A DNA stretch of 64,000 bases from Saccharothrix longispora (GCF_030852425.1 NZ_NSDM01000010.1:248001-312000), one strand, 5' to 3'. Counted from the first letter of the stretch, positions 25,064 to 34,325 are shown. Program-made: numbers and translations. Notes: generated by a model from the letters alone, not told the origin.

Positions 25064-25519
25064 GTGCACCTGGCCACCTACCTGGGACTGCTGCACCCCT
25101 CGCTGACCACGCCGGCCGACGCCTTCCGCGAGGTCGGCCGAGGCCACGGCGGGGAACCCGACGTGCGGCACACCCGCGAGGTCCTCGCCGCCCGCGTCGA
25201 CCGCCAGGCCGAGGCCCTGGCACCGGTGGTCGAGCGCTACGGCGAGCACCGCGAGGAAGAACCCGAGCGCCTGCACCGCCACCGGCCTGGACACCCGCAG
25301 CGGTCCCGTCGGCCTGCTGCGCGACCTCCAGGACCTCTACACCCTGGCGAGCCTCACCGACATCACCTGGACCGTCGTCGGCCAGGCCGCGCAGGGGCTG
25401 CGCGACCGCGACCTGATCGCCGTCGTCGCCTCCTGCGAGCAGGACCGGCCCGCCAACCGACCTGGTTGCGCACGCGGATCAAGCAGGCGGCGCCCCAGGC
25501 CCCCACCGCGGCGCGGTGA
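25064..25519 (+). pseudogene. partner protein of the molybdopterin oxidoreductase, frameshifted
   Basis: GTG 25064 opens MHLATYLGLLHPSLTTPADA, AFREVGRGHGGEPDVRHTRE, VVERYGEHREEEPERLH. The frame then shifts near 25280 to TGLDTRSGPVGLLRDLQDLY, TLASLTDITWTVVGQAAQGL, and shifts back near 25455 to TWLRTRIKQAAPQAP. The corrected product is a ~155-residue helical protein that in other actinomycetes accompanies this type of molybdopterin oxidoreductase. Two shifts plus the dead partner show that the whole operon decayed. Confidence 0.75.
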
Positions 25520-25751
25520 GGGCACGACGACGTCACCGCGTCGATCCCGCGATGTGATGACGCGGGACCACGTGTTCGGTCGCACCGACCGGCACCCCGC
25601 GTGGTGACGGGCTTCCGGCCTTGCCGTAGCAGGTGGTCTTTCACCCGTGAGCGTCGTGTTCGTCGGCCTGCCCCCGCGGTCCGGTTCTACTGGTGACCGA
25701 CGGATTCGGAGATCCGGGCCACGGCCCGGACAAGTGCGGGGGGTGAGGTCC

Positions 25752-26240
25752 ATGGCATTCCGGAAGGCGCTGCTGGCGCTGGTGGTCGCGGGTTCGGTGG
25801 CGGTGTGGGCACCCCTGGCCGGGGCGGACGCGACGGCGCAGGACCCGACGCGGCAGGACGCGACCGTGGCGGTGATCGAGAGCGCGAACGGCTCGGAGGA
25901 CGTGTGGCTGCAAACGCTCCGGGACACGAAACCGATCATCGCCGAGGACTACCGCGGCAGCGGGCGGCAGGTCTGGAGCCTCGGCAGCGACGACAACCTG
26001 ATCGAGAACGTGGCGACCGGTCTCTGCGCCGCCGCCGTCGGCGGGGTGCTCAAGGGCCGCGAGTGCGACGCCGACGACCCGGGGCAGCGGTGGTGGCGCG
26101 AGGGCAGCGGCGACTCCCGGGTGTTCGTGAACGACGAGTTCGGCACCTGCGTCACCTACGACGGGCACGAGCGCAGCCCGCGCCTGGAGGAGTGCGACTT
26201 CGCCCGGATCGACCAGCGCTGGTACGTCAACGAGCAGTAG
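25752..26240 (+). CDS. secreted lectin-like protein
   Basis: A 162-residue precursor with a signal peptide (MAFRKALLALVVAGSVAVWA ... AGADATA). Mature repeats of the type GRQVWSLGSDDNLIENVATG, GQRWWREGSG, DQRWYVNEQ place Trp in QxW-like positions, resembling a single beta-trefoil (ricin-B-like) lobe. Two or four cysteines may form disulfides (GLCAAAV, GRECDADD, GTCVTY, EECDF). ATG 25752 follows GGTGAGG. Ligand unknown. Confidence 0.7.
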   Translation: MAFRKALLALVVAGSVAVWAPLAGADATAQDPTRQDATVAVIESANGSEDVWLQTLRDTKPIIAEDYRGSGRQVWSLGSDDNLIENVATGLCAAAVGGVLKGRECDADDPGQRWWREGSGDSRVFVNDEFGTCVTYDGHERSPRLEECDFARIDQRWYVNEQ

Positions 26241-26427
26241 CGGACCGGTGATGCCGGCCGGATCGGCGCCGGTTCCCCCGATCCGGCCGGCGCCCGTCCC
26301 CGGCGCCCGTCCCCGGTGCCCGTTCCCCGCCGTCGCCGGCACGGCGGACGACCGCCCCTGCCGAGAGCCGATCCGCCCACGGCAGCGGGACCGGCGGACC
26401 GCGGCGGCGCACCGGCATCGTCGGGGC

Positions 26428-27054
26428 ATGACCGACAACGAGAAGCGGCCGCTGTTCGACCACCGGCTCCGGGAACGGTTCCTCGGCCAACGGGTGCTGG
26501 TCCTCGACGGCGCGCTCGACGACGACAACGGGACGGTGCTCGCCACCCAGATGCTCTCCCTGGCCGGTGAGGACCCCGGCGAGGACATCGCGCTGTGGAT
26601 CCACTCGCCGGGCGGTTCGGTCCCGGCGATGCTGGCCATCCGCGACGTGATGCGGCTCGTGCCGTGCGACGTGGCCACGTTCGCGCTGGGGCTGGCGTGC
26701 AGCGCCGGGCAGTTCCTGCTGTCCGCGGGCACACCGGGCAAGCGCTTCGCCCTCCCGCACGCCCGCATCCTGATGCACCAGGGCTCGGCGGGGATCGGCG
26801 GATCGGCCGTCGAGGTGGAGGTGCAGGCGGACGACCTGCGCCACACCCGCGACACCGTGCTCGGGATCATCGCGCAGGACACCGGCCAGTCGATCGACCG
26901 GATCTTCGCCGACTCCCTGCACGACCGCTGGTTCACCACCGCGCAGGCGCGCGACTACGGCTTCATCGACCACGTCGTCGACAGCCTCGACCAGGTCGTC
27001 CCCGTGCGCACGCACGAACTGGGGCTCGGTTCGGCGACGGGAGCGCGCGCGTGA
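26428..27054 (+). CDS. clpP: ClpP-family protease subunit, catalytic triad present
   Basis: A 208-residue ClpP paralogue with the triad in place by alignment with E. coli ClpP: Ser92 ([11 protein letters not shown]), His117 (HARILMHQ) and Asp162 (ADSLHDRW). The substrate groove HSPGGSVPA is kept. The serine loop reads LACSAGQ instead of the common QAASMG. ATG 26428 is at the start of homology. The stop overlaps the GTG of a second ClpP-like gene (GTGA), so the two make a hetero-oligomer candidate like ClpP3-ClpP4 of Streptomyces. Confidence 0.88.
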   Translation: MTDNEKRPLFDHRLRERFLGQRVLVLDGALDDDNGTVLATQMLSLAGEDPGEDIALWIHSPGGSVPAMLAIRDVMRLVPCDVATFALGLACSAGQFLLSAGTPGKRFALPHARILMHQGSAGIGGSAVEVEVQADDLRHTRDTVLGIIAQDTGQSIDRIFADSLHDRWFTTAQARDYGFIDHVVDSLDQVVPVRTHELGLGSATGARA

Positions 27055-27641
27055 GCACCTACACCATCCCCAACGTCATCACCCGCGGTATCGGCGGCGA
27101 GCGGGTCATGGACGTCTACTCGCACCTGCTGTCCGAGCGGATCGTCTACCTCGGCACCGCGATCGACTCGGGCGTGGCCAACGCGCTGATCGCCCAGCTG
27201 CTGCACCTGGAGGCGGACAACCCGGACCGCGAGATCAACCTCTACGTCAACAGCGAGGGCGGCGACCCGTCCGCGATGCTCGCGCTCTACGACACCATGC
27301 GCTACATCAAGGCGCCGGTGGCGACGACGTGCGTCGGCCAGGCGGTCGCGGCCGGTGCGGTGCTGCTCGCCGCGGGCGCGCCCGGCCACCGCTTCGTGCT
27401 GCCCCACACCCGGGTGGTGCTGCACCAGCCCGCGGCGCGCGGCCGGGGGACCATCCCCGACCTCATCCTCCAGGCCGACGAGGTCGTGCGGGTGCGCACC
27501 CAGCTGGAGGAGATCCTCTCGCTGCACACCGGTCGCGCCGTCGCGCAGCTGCGGCACGACACCGACCGGGACCGGGTGTTCGGCGCGGCGGAGGCGGTCG
27601 GCTACGGGCTGGCGGACCACGTCCTCGAACACCGGGCCTGA
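27051..27641 (+). CDS. ClpP paralogue lacking the catalytic serine
   Basis: A 196-residue ClpP fold ([60 protein letters not shown]). The nucleophile position is alanine: [11 protein letters not shown] where active ClpP has GQAASMGAFLL, so Ala100 replaces Ser. His125 and Asp170 remain. The codon is GCG at 27348-27350, not explained by a frame error. It is translationally coupled to the active paralogue and probably serves as a structural or allosteric ring partner. Confidence 0.88.
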   Translation: MSTYTIPNVITRGIGGERVMDVYSHLLSERIVYLGTAIDSGVANALIAQLLHLEADNPDREINLYVNSEGGDPSAMLALYDTMRYIKAPVATTCVGQAVAAGAVLLAAGAPGHRFVLPHTRVVLHQPAARGRGTIPDLILQADEVVRVRTQLEEILSLHTGRAVAQLRHDTDRDRVFGAAEAVGYGLADHVLEHRA

Positions 27642-27659
27642 CACCGCGGGGTCTCAGGC
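27636..27659. terminator. short hairpin across convergent stops
   Basis: GCCTGACACC pairs with GGTCTCAGGC (one mismatch, 4-base loop), overlapping the stop of the ClpP paralogue and the stop of the XRE gene. Confidence 0.5.
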
Positions 27660-28001
27660 GGCCATGAGCACGGGTCCCGCGGGGCGTCGTCCGAGCGCGG
27701 GGCCCGTGCCCCGGTGCCGCCGGACGTCCCCCGCGATCCCGGTGAGCAGGTCCGCCAGGTCGAGGCCGAGCGCGCCGGTGACCGCGGCGATCATCTCGCT
27801 GGAGGGCTCCTTGCGGCCGCGTTCGATCTCCGACAGGTACTGCGGCGAGAGCCCGGCCCGCTCGGCGATGTCGACGAGGCGGCTGCCGCGCTCCTCCCTG
27901 GCCGCGCGCAGGCTCCGGCCCAGCACTTCACGCCACAACGGCTCCGGCCCGGGGCCGGGTGCGCGGGGGTGCTTCCGGTGGGGGGAGATGATGTCCGTCA
28001 T
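27654..28001 (-). CDS. XRE-family regulator, PopR/ClgR-like, with C-terminal Ala-Ala
   Basis: A 115-residue protein with one helix-turn-helix (RLVDIAERAGLSPQYLSEIE, RGRKEPSSEMIAAVTGALGL), the pattern of ClgR/PopR activators of clp genes. It ends VLMAA. In Streptomyces lividans PopR activates clpP3 clpP4, is encoded beside them, and is degraded by ClpP through its terminal Ala-Ala. Location next to the two clpP genes and the same terminal residues make a PopR-like role likely. ATG 28001 chosen; an upstream ATG at 28046 is possible. Confidence 0.8.
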   Translation of the reverse strand: MTDIISPHRKHPRAPGPGPEPLWREVLGRSLRAAREERGSRLVDIAERAGLSPQYLSEIERGRKEPSSEMIAAVTGALGLDLADLLTGIAGDVRRHRGTGPALGRRPAGPVLMAA

Positions 28002-28170
28002 GCGGCCATCCTGACGTGGGCGCCGGGATGCGGGGCCGGTTTCCACTCCAGGCGAAACACGATCGGCCGCGCGCCGTCGTCAGCGGCGTGGAAGAGGTTG
28101 GTGACTTCAGTGTAGACGAAAGATTTTCACACCGGTGGACGCACCGATGCGGTGAGCGGGGGAGGAGGTC

Positions 28171-28548
28171 ATGATCGGGCGCATGGCTGTTGACCCGCGT
28201 GGCGCCGACCTGAAACGACTGCTCGTCGAGGACCCGGGTGGGCCGGTGGTGATGCTGAACCTGCTGCGTTTCGCCGAGGGCGGTGTCGAGTCCTACCGGG
28301 AGTACGCGCGCCACCTGACCAGGACGTTCCTGCCCCGTTACGGGGCTGAGGTGTTGTACGCGGGCACCGGGTCCACGGTGCTGGTCGCGGAGGACGGGCA
28401 GAGCTGGGACGCGGTGGTCGTGGTGCGCTACCCCGATCGGGCGGCGTTCGCGCGGATGGTCGCCGATCCGGAGTACCAGGAGGTCACCCGTCTGCGGACG
28501 GTCGCGCTGAGCGAGGCGGTGCTCCAGGCCACCAGTCCCTGGGGGTAG
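28171..28548 (+). CDS. DUF1330-like protein
   Basis: A 125-residue ferredoxin-like alpha/beta barrel protein (VVMLNLLRFAEGGVESYREY, DAVVVVRYPDRAAFARMVAD, EYQEVTRLRT). DUF1330 proteins are dimeric with no known reaction. Start ATG 28171 lies after GGAGGAGG. Divergent from the XRE gene; monocistronic. Confidence 0.8.
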   Translation: MIGRMAVDPRGADLKRLLVEDPGGPVVMLNLLRFAEGGVESYREYARHLTRTFLPRYGAEVLYAGTGSTVLVAEDGQSWDAVVVVRYPDRAAFARMVADPEYQEVTRLRTVALSEAVLQATSPWG

Positions 28549-28675
28549 GGGGCGGGAGGGACCTTCGGGAAGTGTTGTGGCCGTGGGGCCGCAACAGTTT
28601 CGGAAACCCTTGTTGCGCGGTGTCCGCCCTCGCTAGAACTGGTCGGCCGTCGGTCGGTTCGGGAGGGGATCGCGC

Positions 28676-31405
28676 ATGCGCTCGATGGGACTCTTGTTAC
28701 CCGTGTTGGTGGTGGCGGCCCTGGCGGCTCCCAGCACGGCGACGGCTCGGGTGGGGCAGCCGCCGGGGTCGCCGCCGGGGTCGCCGTCGCCGTCGCAGTC
28801 GCAGCCGGGGTGGTCGGTCGGTGGTGGGCGGCTGGCGTGGACGGCGTCCGCGCCGGTGCCGCCGGGTGGCGCCGCGGTCGAGTTCTGGGACGGCGACCGG
28901 TTCCTGGGGGTGCCGCGGCCGTCCGCCGACCTGCGCACGTACACCTTGGACGCGGTGTCGGTGGGTGGTGTGGACGGGCTCGAGGTGCGGCTGTCGGGCC
29001 GGCGGTTGGACGTCGAGGAGCCCGCGCCGCCGTCGGCCGCGGTGGATGCGGTGTTGCCGGCGTTGTCGCCCGCGGGGGAGGTCGATCCGGGCAGGCCCGG
29101 TCGGTTCTCGACGCGGACGGGGGAGTACGCGCTGGACCCGGTCGCGGTGCCGGGTTATCCGGTTCCGCTGGAGGTGGAGGGCGTGGTCGTCGCGCCGGTC
29201 GACGCGCCGGGGCGGCGTCCGTTGGCGTTGTTCCTGCACGGTCGGCACGCCACCTGCTACGAGGGGGCCGTGGTGCTGTTGGAGTGGCCTTGCCCGGTGT
29301 CCGCGAAGCCGGTGCCGAGTCATCGCGGGTACCTCCGGGCGCAGCGGTTGCTCGCGTCGCAGGGGTACGTGACGGTGTCGGTGTCGGCGAACGCGGTCAA
29401 CGCGCACGACGTGTTGGACGTGGAGGCGGGTGCGGGGGCGCGGTCGGCGTTGGTGCGCGCGCACTTGGCGAAGTGGGCGGAGTGGGCGGGTTCCGGTCGG
29501 GGTTCCGCGCCGGAGGTGGTTCGCGCCGCGCCGGTGGCGGATCTGGACAACGTGTTGCTGGTGGGGCATTCGCGCGGTGGTGAGGGGGTGAACCGGGCGG
29601 CGGTCGACAGCGTCGCGCCGCCGCCGCCGGGTGGTGGGTTCGACGGTCCGGTGCGGTGGACCGTGCGGGGGACGGTGTTGATCGGTCCGACGATCTTCGG
29701 GCACAACCCGGCGCCGGACGTGCCGTCGGTGACGATCCTGCCGGGTTGTGACGGGGACGTGTCGGATCTGCAGGGGCAGTTGTTCGTGGACGGGACGCGG
29801 GGTGTGAGCCGGGGGGCGGCGTTGCACAGCGCGTTGTACTTCGTGGGCGCGAACCACAACTTCTTCAACGCGGAGTGGACGCCGGGGCAGGCGGAGGCTC
29901 CGGCGTCGGATGATTTCCCGGTGTCGTGGGTGGACGCGGTGTGTTCGCCGGGGACGGCGACGCGGTTGACGGCCGAGCAGCAGCAGGTGGCGGGTGCGAC
30001 GTACGTGGCGGCGGCGGCGCGGTTGTTCGTGTCGGGGGATCGGCGGGTGTTGCCGTTGCTCGACGGGTCGGGGGTTCGTGCGCCGTCGGCTGATCCGGTG
30101 CGGGTGTTGGCGCACGCGGTGGGTGGTGCGCGGTCGGCGTTCGTGGTGCCGGACGAGGTGACGTCGGCGGGTGGGTCGGCGCGGGTGTGCGCGCAGGTGT
30201 CGGCTGATCCGGCGGTGGCGTGCGTCGATCCGGCGGTGGGTCGTCCGTCGCCGCACTTCGTGCGGTTCAACCGGATCGTGCCGGAGTCGGGGCGGTTCGC
30301 GGTGGCGTTGCGGTGGGCCGCGGACGGGGAGGTGGGGACGGTGCGGCCGGGTGCGCCGGTGTCGTTGGCGGGGTCGCGGGAGTTGGCGTTGAGGTTGGCG
30401 GTGCCGCCGAACACCGGGGGGAGCCGCTTCGACGTGGCGGTGACCGATGCGGCGGGTCGTCGTGCGGTGTTGGGGTCGGTGGTGGTGGACGGGTTGCCGG
30501 CCACGGCGCGGTTGTCGGCGAACTGGGCGCAGGAGGTGCGTGTGCCGTTGCCGTCGCGCGGGGTGGACCTGCGTCGCGTGGCGGGGTTGGAGTTGGTGCC
30601 GCGTGGTGGTTCGGGGCAGGCGTGGTTGGTCGACGCCCATGGTTGGGCGCCGGGGTTGCCCGATCCGCGTCCGGTGGCGCTGCCGCGGGTGGACGTGGGT
30701 GCGTTGACCGTGGAGGAAGGGGACTCGGGGACGCGGACGGTGGGGTTCCCGGTGTCGGTCACGGGTGGCGGTGCGGGTGCGGTGCGGGTGTTCGTGCAGG
30801 AGGCGGGTGGCGCGGGGTACGTGGAGCAGGTGGTGGTGGTCGGGCCGGGGCAGCGGGTGGTCGAGGTTCCGGTGCGGGTGGTGGGCAATACCCGGTGGAG
30901 CTTCGACGTGAGGCGTTCGGTGCTGGTGAAGGCCGTGCGGGGGGTGGTGGTGGGTCGTCACGTGGACAGGTTGACGGTGCCGAACGACGATCCGCCGCCG
31001 ACGATCGTGGCCACGCCGGTGACCGATGAGGTCGTGGAGGGCGGGACCCTGGTCTGGCGGGTGGCGTTGTCGTCGGTGGCGGATTCGAACTTCACGGTCC
31101 AGGGGCGGGCGGTCGCGCCGGAGGGGGTGGAGTTGTCGACGACGGATGTCGACGAGGTGTGGTTCCGGCAGCGGGTTTCCCGGGAGGAGCCGTTGCCGTC
31201 GCGGGCGTTGTCGAGCACGGGGGTGTCGGTGACGGCGTACTTCCGGGCGGGGGAGTCGGACAAGGAGGTGTTCGTGCTGACGGCGCCGGATGCGGAGGTG
31301 GAGTCGGTGGAGCGGGTCCGCTTCGACCTCGTGCCGCTCACGCCGGGGGTGCCGGGTGTGTCGGTGGTCGGTTCGGTGGCGGATGGTGTGCCTGTCGGGC
31401 GGTGA
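28676..31405 (+). CDS. large secreted alpha/beta hydrolase with C-terminal beta domains
   Basis: A 909-residue secreted enzyme. The signal peptide MRSMGLLLPVLVVAALAAPS is followed by a Gly/Pro/Ser linker. A hydrolase core (about 150-480) has the nucleophile elbow GHSRGG with Ser299 and a histidine-bearing FVGANHNFFN loop. Sandwich domains follow, the last two Calx-beta-like (VDVGALTVEEGDSGTRTV, DEVVEGGTLVWRVALSS). Residue 8 is the rare TTA codon (28697-28699), so translation may depend on the bldA tRNA. Codons favour G/T third bases (GTG, TTG, GGT) unlike the neighbours, suggesting different origin. Ribosome site GGGAGGGG. Substrate unknown. Confidence 0.8.
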   Translation: MRSMGLLLPVLVVAALAAPSTATARVGQPPGSPPGSPSPSQSQPGWSVGGGRLAWTASAPVPPGGAAVEFWDGDRFLGVPRPSADLRTYTLDAVSVGGVDGLEVRLSGRRLDVEEPAPPSAAVDAVLPALSPAGEVDPGRPGRFSTRTGEYALDPVAVPGYPVPLEVEGVVVAPVDAPGRRPLALFLHGRHATCYEGAVVLLEWPCPVSAKPVPSHRGYLRAQRLLASQGYVTVSVSANAVNAHDVLDVEAGAGARSALVRAHLAKWAEWAGSGRGSAPEVVRAAPVADLDNVLLVGHSRGGEGVNRAAVDSVAPPPPGGGFDGPVRWTVRGTVLIGPTIFGHNPAPDVPSVTILPGCDGDVSDLQGQLFVDGTRGVSRGAALHSALYFVGANHNFFNAEWTPGQAEAPASDDFPVSWVDAVCSPGTATRLTAEQQQVAGATYVAAAARLFVSGDRRVLPLLDGSGVRAPSADPVRVLAHAVGGARSAFVVPDEVTSAGGSARVCAQVSADPAVACVDPAVGRPSPHFVRFNRIVPESGRFAVALRWAADGEVGTVRPGAPVSLAGSRELALRLAVPPNTGGSRFDVAVTDAAGRRAVLGSVVVDGLPATARLSANWAQEVRVPLPSRGVDLRRVAGLELVPRGGSGQAWLVDAHGWAPGLPDPRPVALPRVDVGALTVEEGDSGTRTVGFPVSVTGGGAGAVRVFVQEAGGAGYVEQVVVVGPGQRVVEVPVRVVGNTRWSFDVRRSVLVKAVRGVVVGRHVDRLTVPNDDPPPTIVATPVTDEVVEGGTLVWRVALSSVADSNFTVQGRAVAPEGVELSTTDVDEVWFRQRVSREEPLPSRALSSTGVSVTAYFRAGESDKEVFVLTAPDAEVESVERVRFDLVPLTPGVPGVSVVGSVADGVPVGR

Positions 31406-31458
31406 CGCCGGTGGCCGCGCGGGCGTTGTCGTCCGCGCGGCCGGTGGGGCGGGGGTCG

Positions 31459-31500
31459 GGGCTGGTCGGTGTCAGGGGTGGTCGGTGTCAGGGGTGGTCG
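31459..31500. repeat. 16-bp tandem repeat, 2.6 copies
   Basis: The unit GGGGTGGTCGGTGTCA (31475-31490) is preceded by a copy with one mismatch and followed by ten matching bases. It lies between the convergent hydrolase and SDR genes. Confidence 0.6.
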
Positions 31501-31507
31501 ACGCCGG

Positions 31508-32374
31508 TCAGAGTCGTCTGCCGACGGCGGGGTCGGCGGCTTCCCGGCTGAGTCGGGCGTCGGTGACGGGGCCTCGTGTCTCCCAGAGCCTGGACGGTCC
31601 GAGGAACCGCCCGCCGCGCACCTCGGGGTCGGTGGCGGCGCGCAGTTGGGGCAGTGCGCCCTGTCGCGCGGGTTGGGTGAGGACGAGGCCGGCGCGGGCG
31701 ATGAGTCGTCCGCGCCGGCCCTGGTGCGCCCAGGCCCGTGGGGTCAGGTTGGTGCGGGTGAGGCCGGGGTGGGCGAGGACGCTGGTGACGGGTGATCCGG
31801 TGGCGCGCAGTCGGCGGTCGAGTTCGAGGCCGAAGACGGTGGTGGCGAGCTTGGAGCGGCCGTAGGCGGTGGCGGCGCGGTAGCCGTGTTCGGACATGAG
31901 GTCGTCGAAGTCGAGGTGGGCGGTCTTGTGGGTGATGGAGCTGAGGCTGACGACGCGGGCCCGCGGTGCCGCGGCGAGGGTGTCGAGCAGGAGGCCGGTC
32001 AGTGCGAAGTGGCCGAGCGCGTTGGTGGCGAGGTGCAGTTCGAAGCCGTCGGCGGAGGTGCGGCGCGGGCCGAGCAGGACGACGCCGGCGTTGTTGACCA
32101 GCAGGTCGATCGACGGGTGGTCGGCGGTGAGCTTCGCGGCGAAGGCGCGTACCGAGTCGAGGGAGGCCAGGTCGAGTTCGCGCACGTCGAGGTCGCCGCC
32201 GATGTCGCGGGCGGCCCGCCGGCCGGCGGTGGTGTCGCGGACGGCGAGGACGACGTGGGCGCCGCGGCGGGCGAGTTCGGTGGCGGTGACGAGGCCGAGG
32301 CCCGAGTTCGCGCCGGTCACGACGGCGGTGCGGCCGTGCTGGTCGGGGATGTGATCGGCGGTCCACGTGGTCAT
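31508..32374 (-). CDS. short-chain dehydrogenase (retinol dehydrogenase-like)
   Basis: A 288-residue classical SDR: TAVVTGANSGLGLVTATELA (cofactor loop TGxxxGLG), LLVNNAGV, catalytic Ser in RVVSLSSITHK and YGRSK (YxxxK). The group reduces or oxidises a range of aldehydes and ketones with NAD(P). It is divergent from an MmyB-type XRE regulator, with 130 bases between, an arrangement very common for this pair, in which the regulator controls the SDR. Confidence 0.9.
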   Translation of the reverse strand: MTTWTADHIPDQHGRTAVVTGANSGLGLVTATELARRGAHVVLAVRDTTAGRRAARDIGGDLDVRELDLASLDSVRAFAAKLTADHPSIDLLVNNAGVVLLGPRRTSADGFELHLATNALGHFALTGLLLDTLAAAPRARVVSLSSITHKTAHLDFDDLMSEHGYRAATAYGRSKLATTVFGLELDRRLRATGSPVTSVLAHPGLTRTNLTPRAWAHQGRRGRLIARAGLVLTQPARQGALPQLRAATDPEVRGGRFLGPSRLWETRGPVTDARLSREAADPAVGRRL

Positions 32375-32504
32375 CTGCTGCTCCCGGGGTGTCGGTGTGG
32401 TGCGCCGACGACGCTAGGGGCGGTTCGGGCGGGTTGGGTCGGTCTCGGTTGCCGGGGTGTGGCAGACCTACCCGGGGTGGGCGGGGGAGGGGGAGACTCG
32501 GGGC

Positions 32505-33392
32505 ATGAGCAGTGGTCACCCGTACGCCCGTGAGCTCGGTGATTTCCTCCGCGCCCGGCGCGGCCGGCTGCGTCCGCACGAGGTCGGTCTGGAGCCGGGT
32601 GGGCGGCGCAGGGTCAGTGGGTTGCGGCGGGAGGAGTTGGCGCTGCTGGCCGGGTTGAGCACCGACTACTACCAGCGGATCGAGCAGGGGCGGGAGGTGC
32701 GCCCGTCCGACGACGTCCTGGAGGCGATCGCCGGCGCGCTGGGGCTCGACGAGGAGGAGTGCCGGCACCTGTTCGCGCTGGCCCGTGCCGCTCGTCGTCC
32801 GGTGCCCGGCCGGGTGGACCGCGCTCCGGAGCGGGTGCCGGAGAGCACGCGTCGGTTGTTGCGGGTCGTGGACACCCCGGCGGTCGTGCTGGGCAGGCAC
32901 CTCGACGTGCTCGACTGGAACCCGGTGGCGGAGGCGTTGCTCGGCGACCCGGGCGACCGCTCGCCCGACCGGCTCAACATGCTGCTGCTGCTGTTCGACG
33001 ACGCGGTGACCGGGGAGCGGAGCTGTCCGGACTGGGAGCGGCAGGCGTTGGACTACATCGGCATGATGCGCGCCGCCGTCGCCGCCGACCCCACCCATCC
33101 CCGGGCCGCGGCGGTCGTGGGCGAGTTGAGCATCCGCAGCGCCGAGTTCCGGCGGCTGTGGGCGCGGCACGACGTGCGCGAGTCGGTCAGCGGCACCAAG
33201 ACCTTCCGGGTCCCGGAGGTGGGGGACGTCGTCCTGGACCGGGACACCTACCCGCTGCCCGGCAACCCCGGTCCGGTGATGCTGGTCTTCACGGCCGAGC
33301 CGGGCAGTGCCGACGCGGACCGGCTGGAGCTGCTGGCGTCGTTGCGCGCGACCCGCTCGGTGTTCGTCGAGGGGCGTTCCGCGGGGGCGTGA
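32505..33392 (+). CDS. XRE regulator with MmyB-like ligand domain
   Basis: A 295-residue regulator: helix-turn-helix at 20-90 (RRVSGLRREELALLAGLSTD, YYQRIEQGREVRPSDDVLEA), then the PAS-like MmyB domain (VLDWNPVAEALLGDPGDRSP, FRRLWARHDVRESVSGTKTF, LPGNPGPVMLVFTAEPGS). MmyB domains bind small molecules such as fatty acids. ATG 32505 begins the homology. Divergent from the SDR it probably controls. Confidence 0.9.
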   Translation: MSSGHPYARELGDFLRARRGRLRPHEVGLEPGGRRRVSGLRREELALLAGLSTDYYQRIEQGREVRPSDDVLEAIAGALGLDEEECRHLFALARAARRPVPGRVDRAPERVPESTRRLLRVVDTPAVVLGRHLDVLDWNPVAEALLGDPGDRSPDRLNMLLLLFDDAVTGERSCPDWERQALDYIGMMRAAVAADPTHPRAAAVVGELSIRSAEFRRLWARHDVRESVSGTKTFRVPEVGDVVLDRDTYPLPGNPGPVMLVFTAEPGSADADRLELLASLRATRSVFVEGRSAGA

Positions 33393-33538
33393 CCTGTCCT
33401 GTCCGGGGGTGGCGGTGCACTCGACGGGGTTGTCCCGGGTGGACGGTCGGGTGAACCCGCCGTCGGCGCCTGCGGCCGCGGGGTGGGACGGCGCTAGCGT
33501 CCCCGGGGTCCGGCCGTCGAGCGCGAGGAGGTCCTCCG

Positions 33539-34171
33539 GTGCGCAGGTTCACCACCGTCCTGTCGGCAGTCCTGTTGGCGACGGCCCTGGCGTCGGCCCC
33601 TCCCGCCCACGCGGCGCCGGCCGACCCCGCCGAGTGCTCCGCCGAGCTGTACCACGACGACCGCAGGCTCGGGCCGGAGCGGCTGCCCGTGTTCGGCGAG
33701 GTCGGCCGGCAACTGGTCGGCTACAGCCGCACCGGGTCCCTCGGCGAGGAGGAGTTCCTGTCGACCTACTACGACGACGCGGCGGGGTCGTGGCGCTACC
33801 CGCCGCGGGACGGGTACGAGCTGGACCCGTCCGGCGAGCCGATCACGTGGCGGGAGCCGTTGGCGGAGGGTGAGCTGGTCGACCGCTACGGCAGCGAGTA
33901 CGGCGCCTTCCTCGCCCCTCGGGGGCTGCGCTACACCAGCCGCTCCATCCCGCCGCAGAACCTCGTCGGCGTCCCGGCGGAGGACTGCAACTACCACGTC
34001 TACCGCGTCACCGCGGACTTCGAGGTCGACGCGGGTCCGATCGCGCCGTGGTTCGGCCAGGCCGGTGGCGGCGTGCAGTACCAGTTGCGCGGCGCGCTCG
34101 TGCCGGGCGCGCCGGAGCGGCTGGACGTGCTGTGGTTGCTGGACAACGGCTACCTGCAACGCCTGCGCTGA
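33539..34171 (+). CDS. secreted TNT-domain protein (putative NAD+ glycohydrolase toxin)
   Basis: A 210-residue precursor: signal peptide MRRFTTVLSAVLLATALASA with a PAHAAPA cleavage region, then a lone TNT domain: WRYPPRDGYE, LVDRYGSEYGAFLAPRGLRY, YHVYRVTADFEVDAGPIAPW, FGQAGGGVQYQL. In the M. tuberculosis necrotizing toxin this fold hydrolyses NAD+, and the Gln in the GGGxQY loop is part of the active site; it is present here. No large delivery domain is attached, and no immunity gene is recognisable next door. GTG start follows AGGAGG. Confidence 0.85.
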   Translation: MRRFTTVLSAVLLATALASAPPAHAAPADPAECSAELYHDDRRLGPERLPVFGEVGRQLVGYSRTGSLGEEEFLSTYYDDAAGSWRYPPRDGYELDPSGEPITWREPLAEGELVDRYGSEYGAFLAPRGLRYTSRSIPPQNLVGVPAEDCNYHVYRVTADFEVDAGPIAPWFGQAGGGVQYQLRGALVPGAPERLDVLWLLDNGYLQRLR

Positions 34172-34325
34172 CGCCTGGTCGCGGCTTTCCGTGGCGCGGC
34201 AAGGGGTGTTGTGGGGGAGCGACAAAGGGGCCGGCCCGGGTTGTCCGTTCCGGACAAGCCTTCGCGTGCCGTCGGCGTCATCCTGGACTCAGGACGGCAA
34301 CGGACGGCACGGCGTGGAGGTGGTC

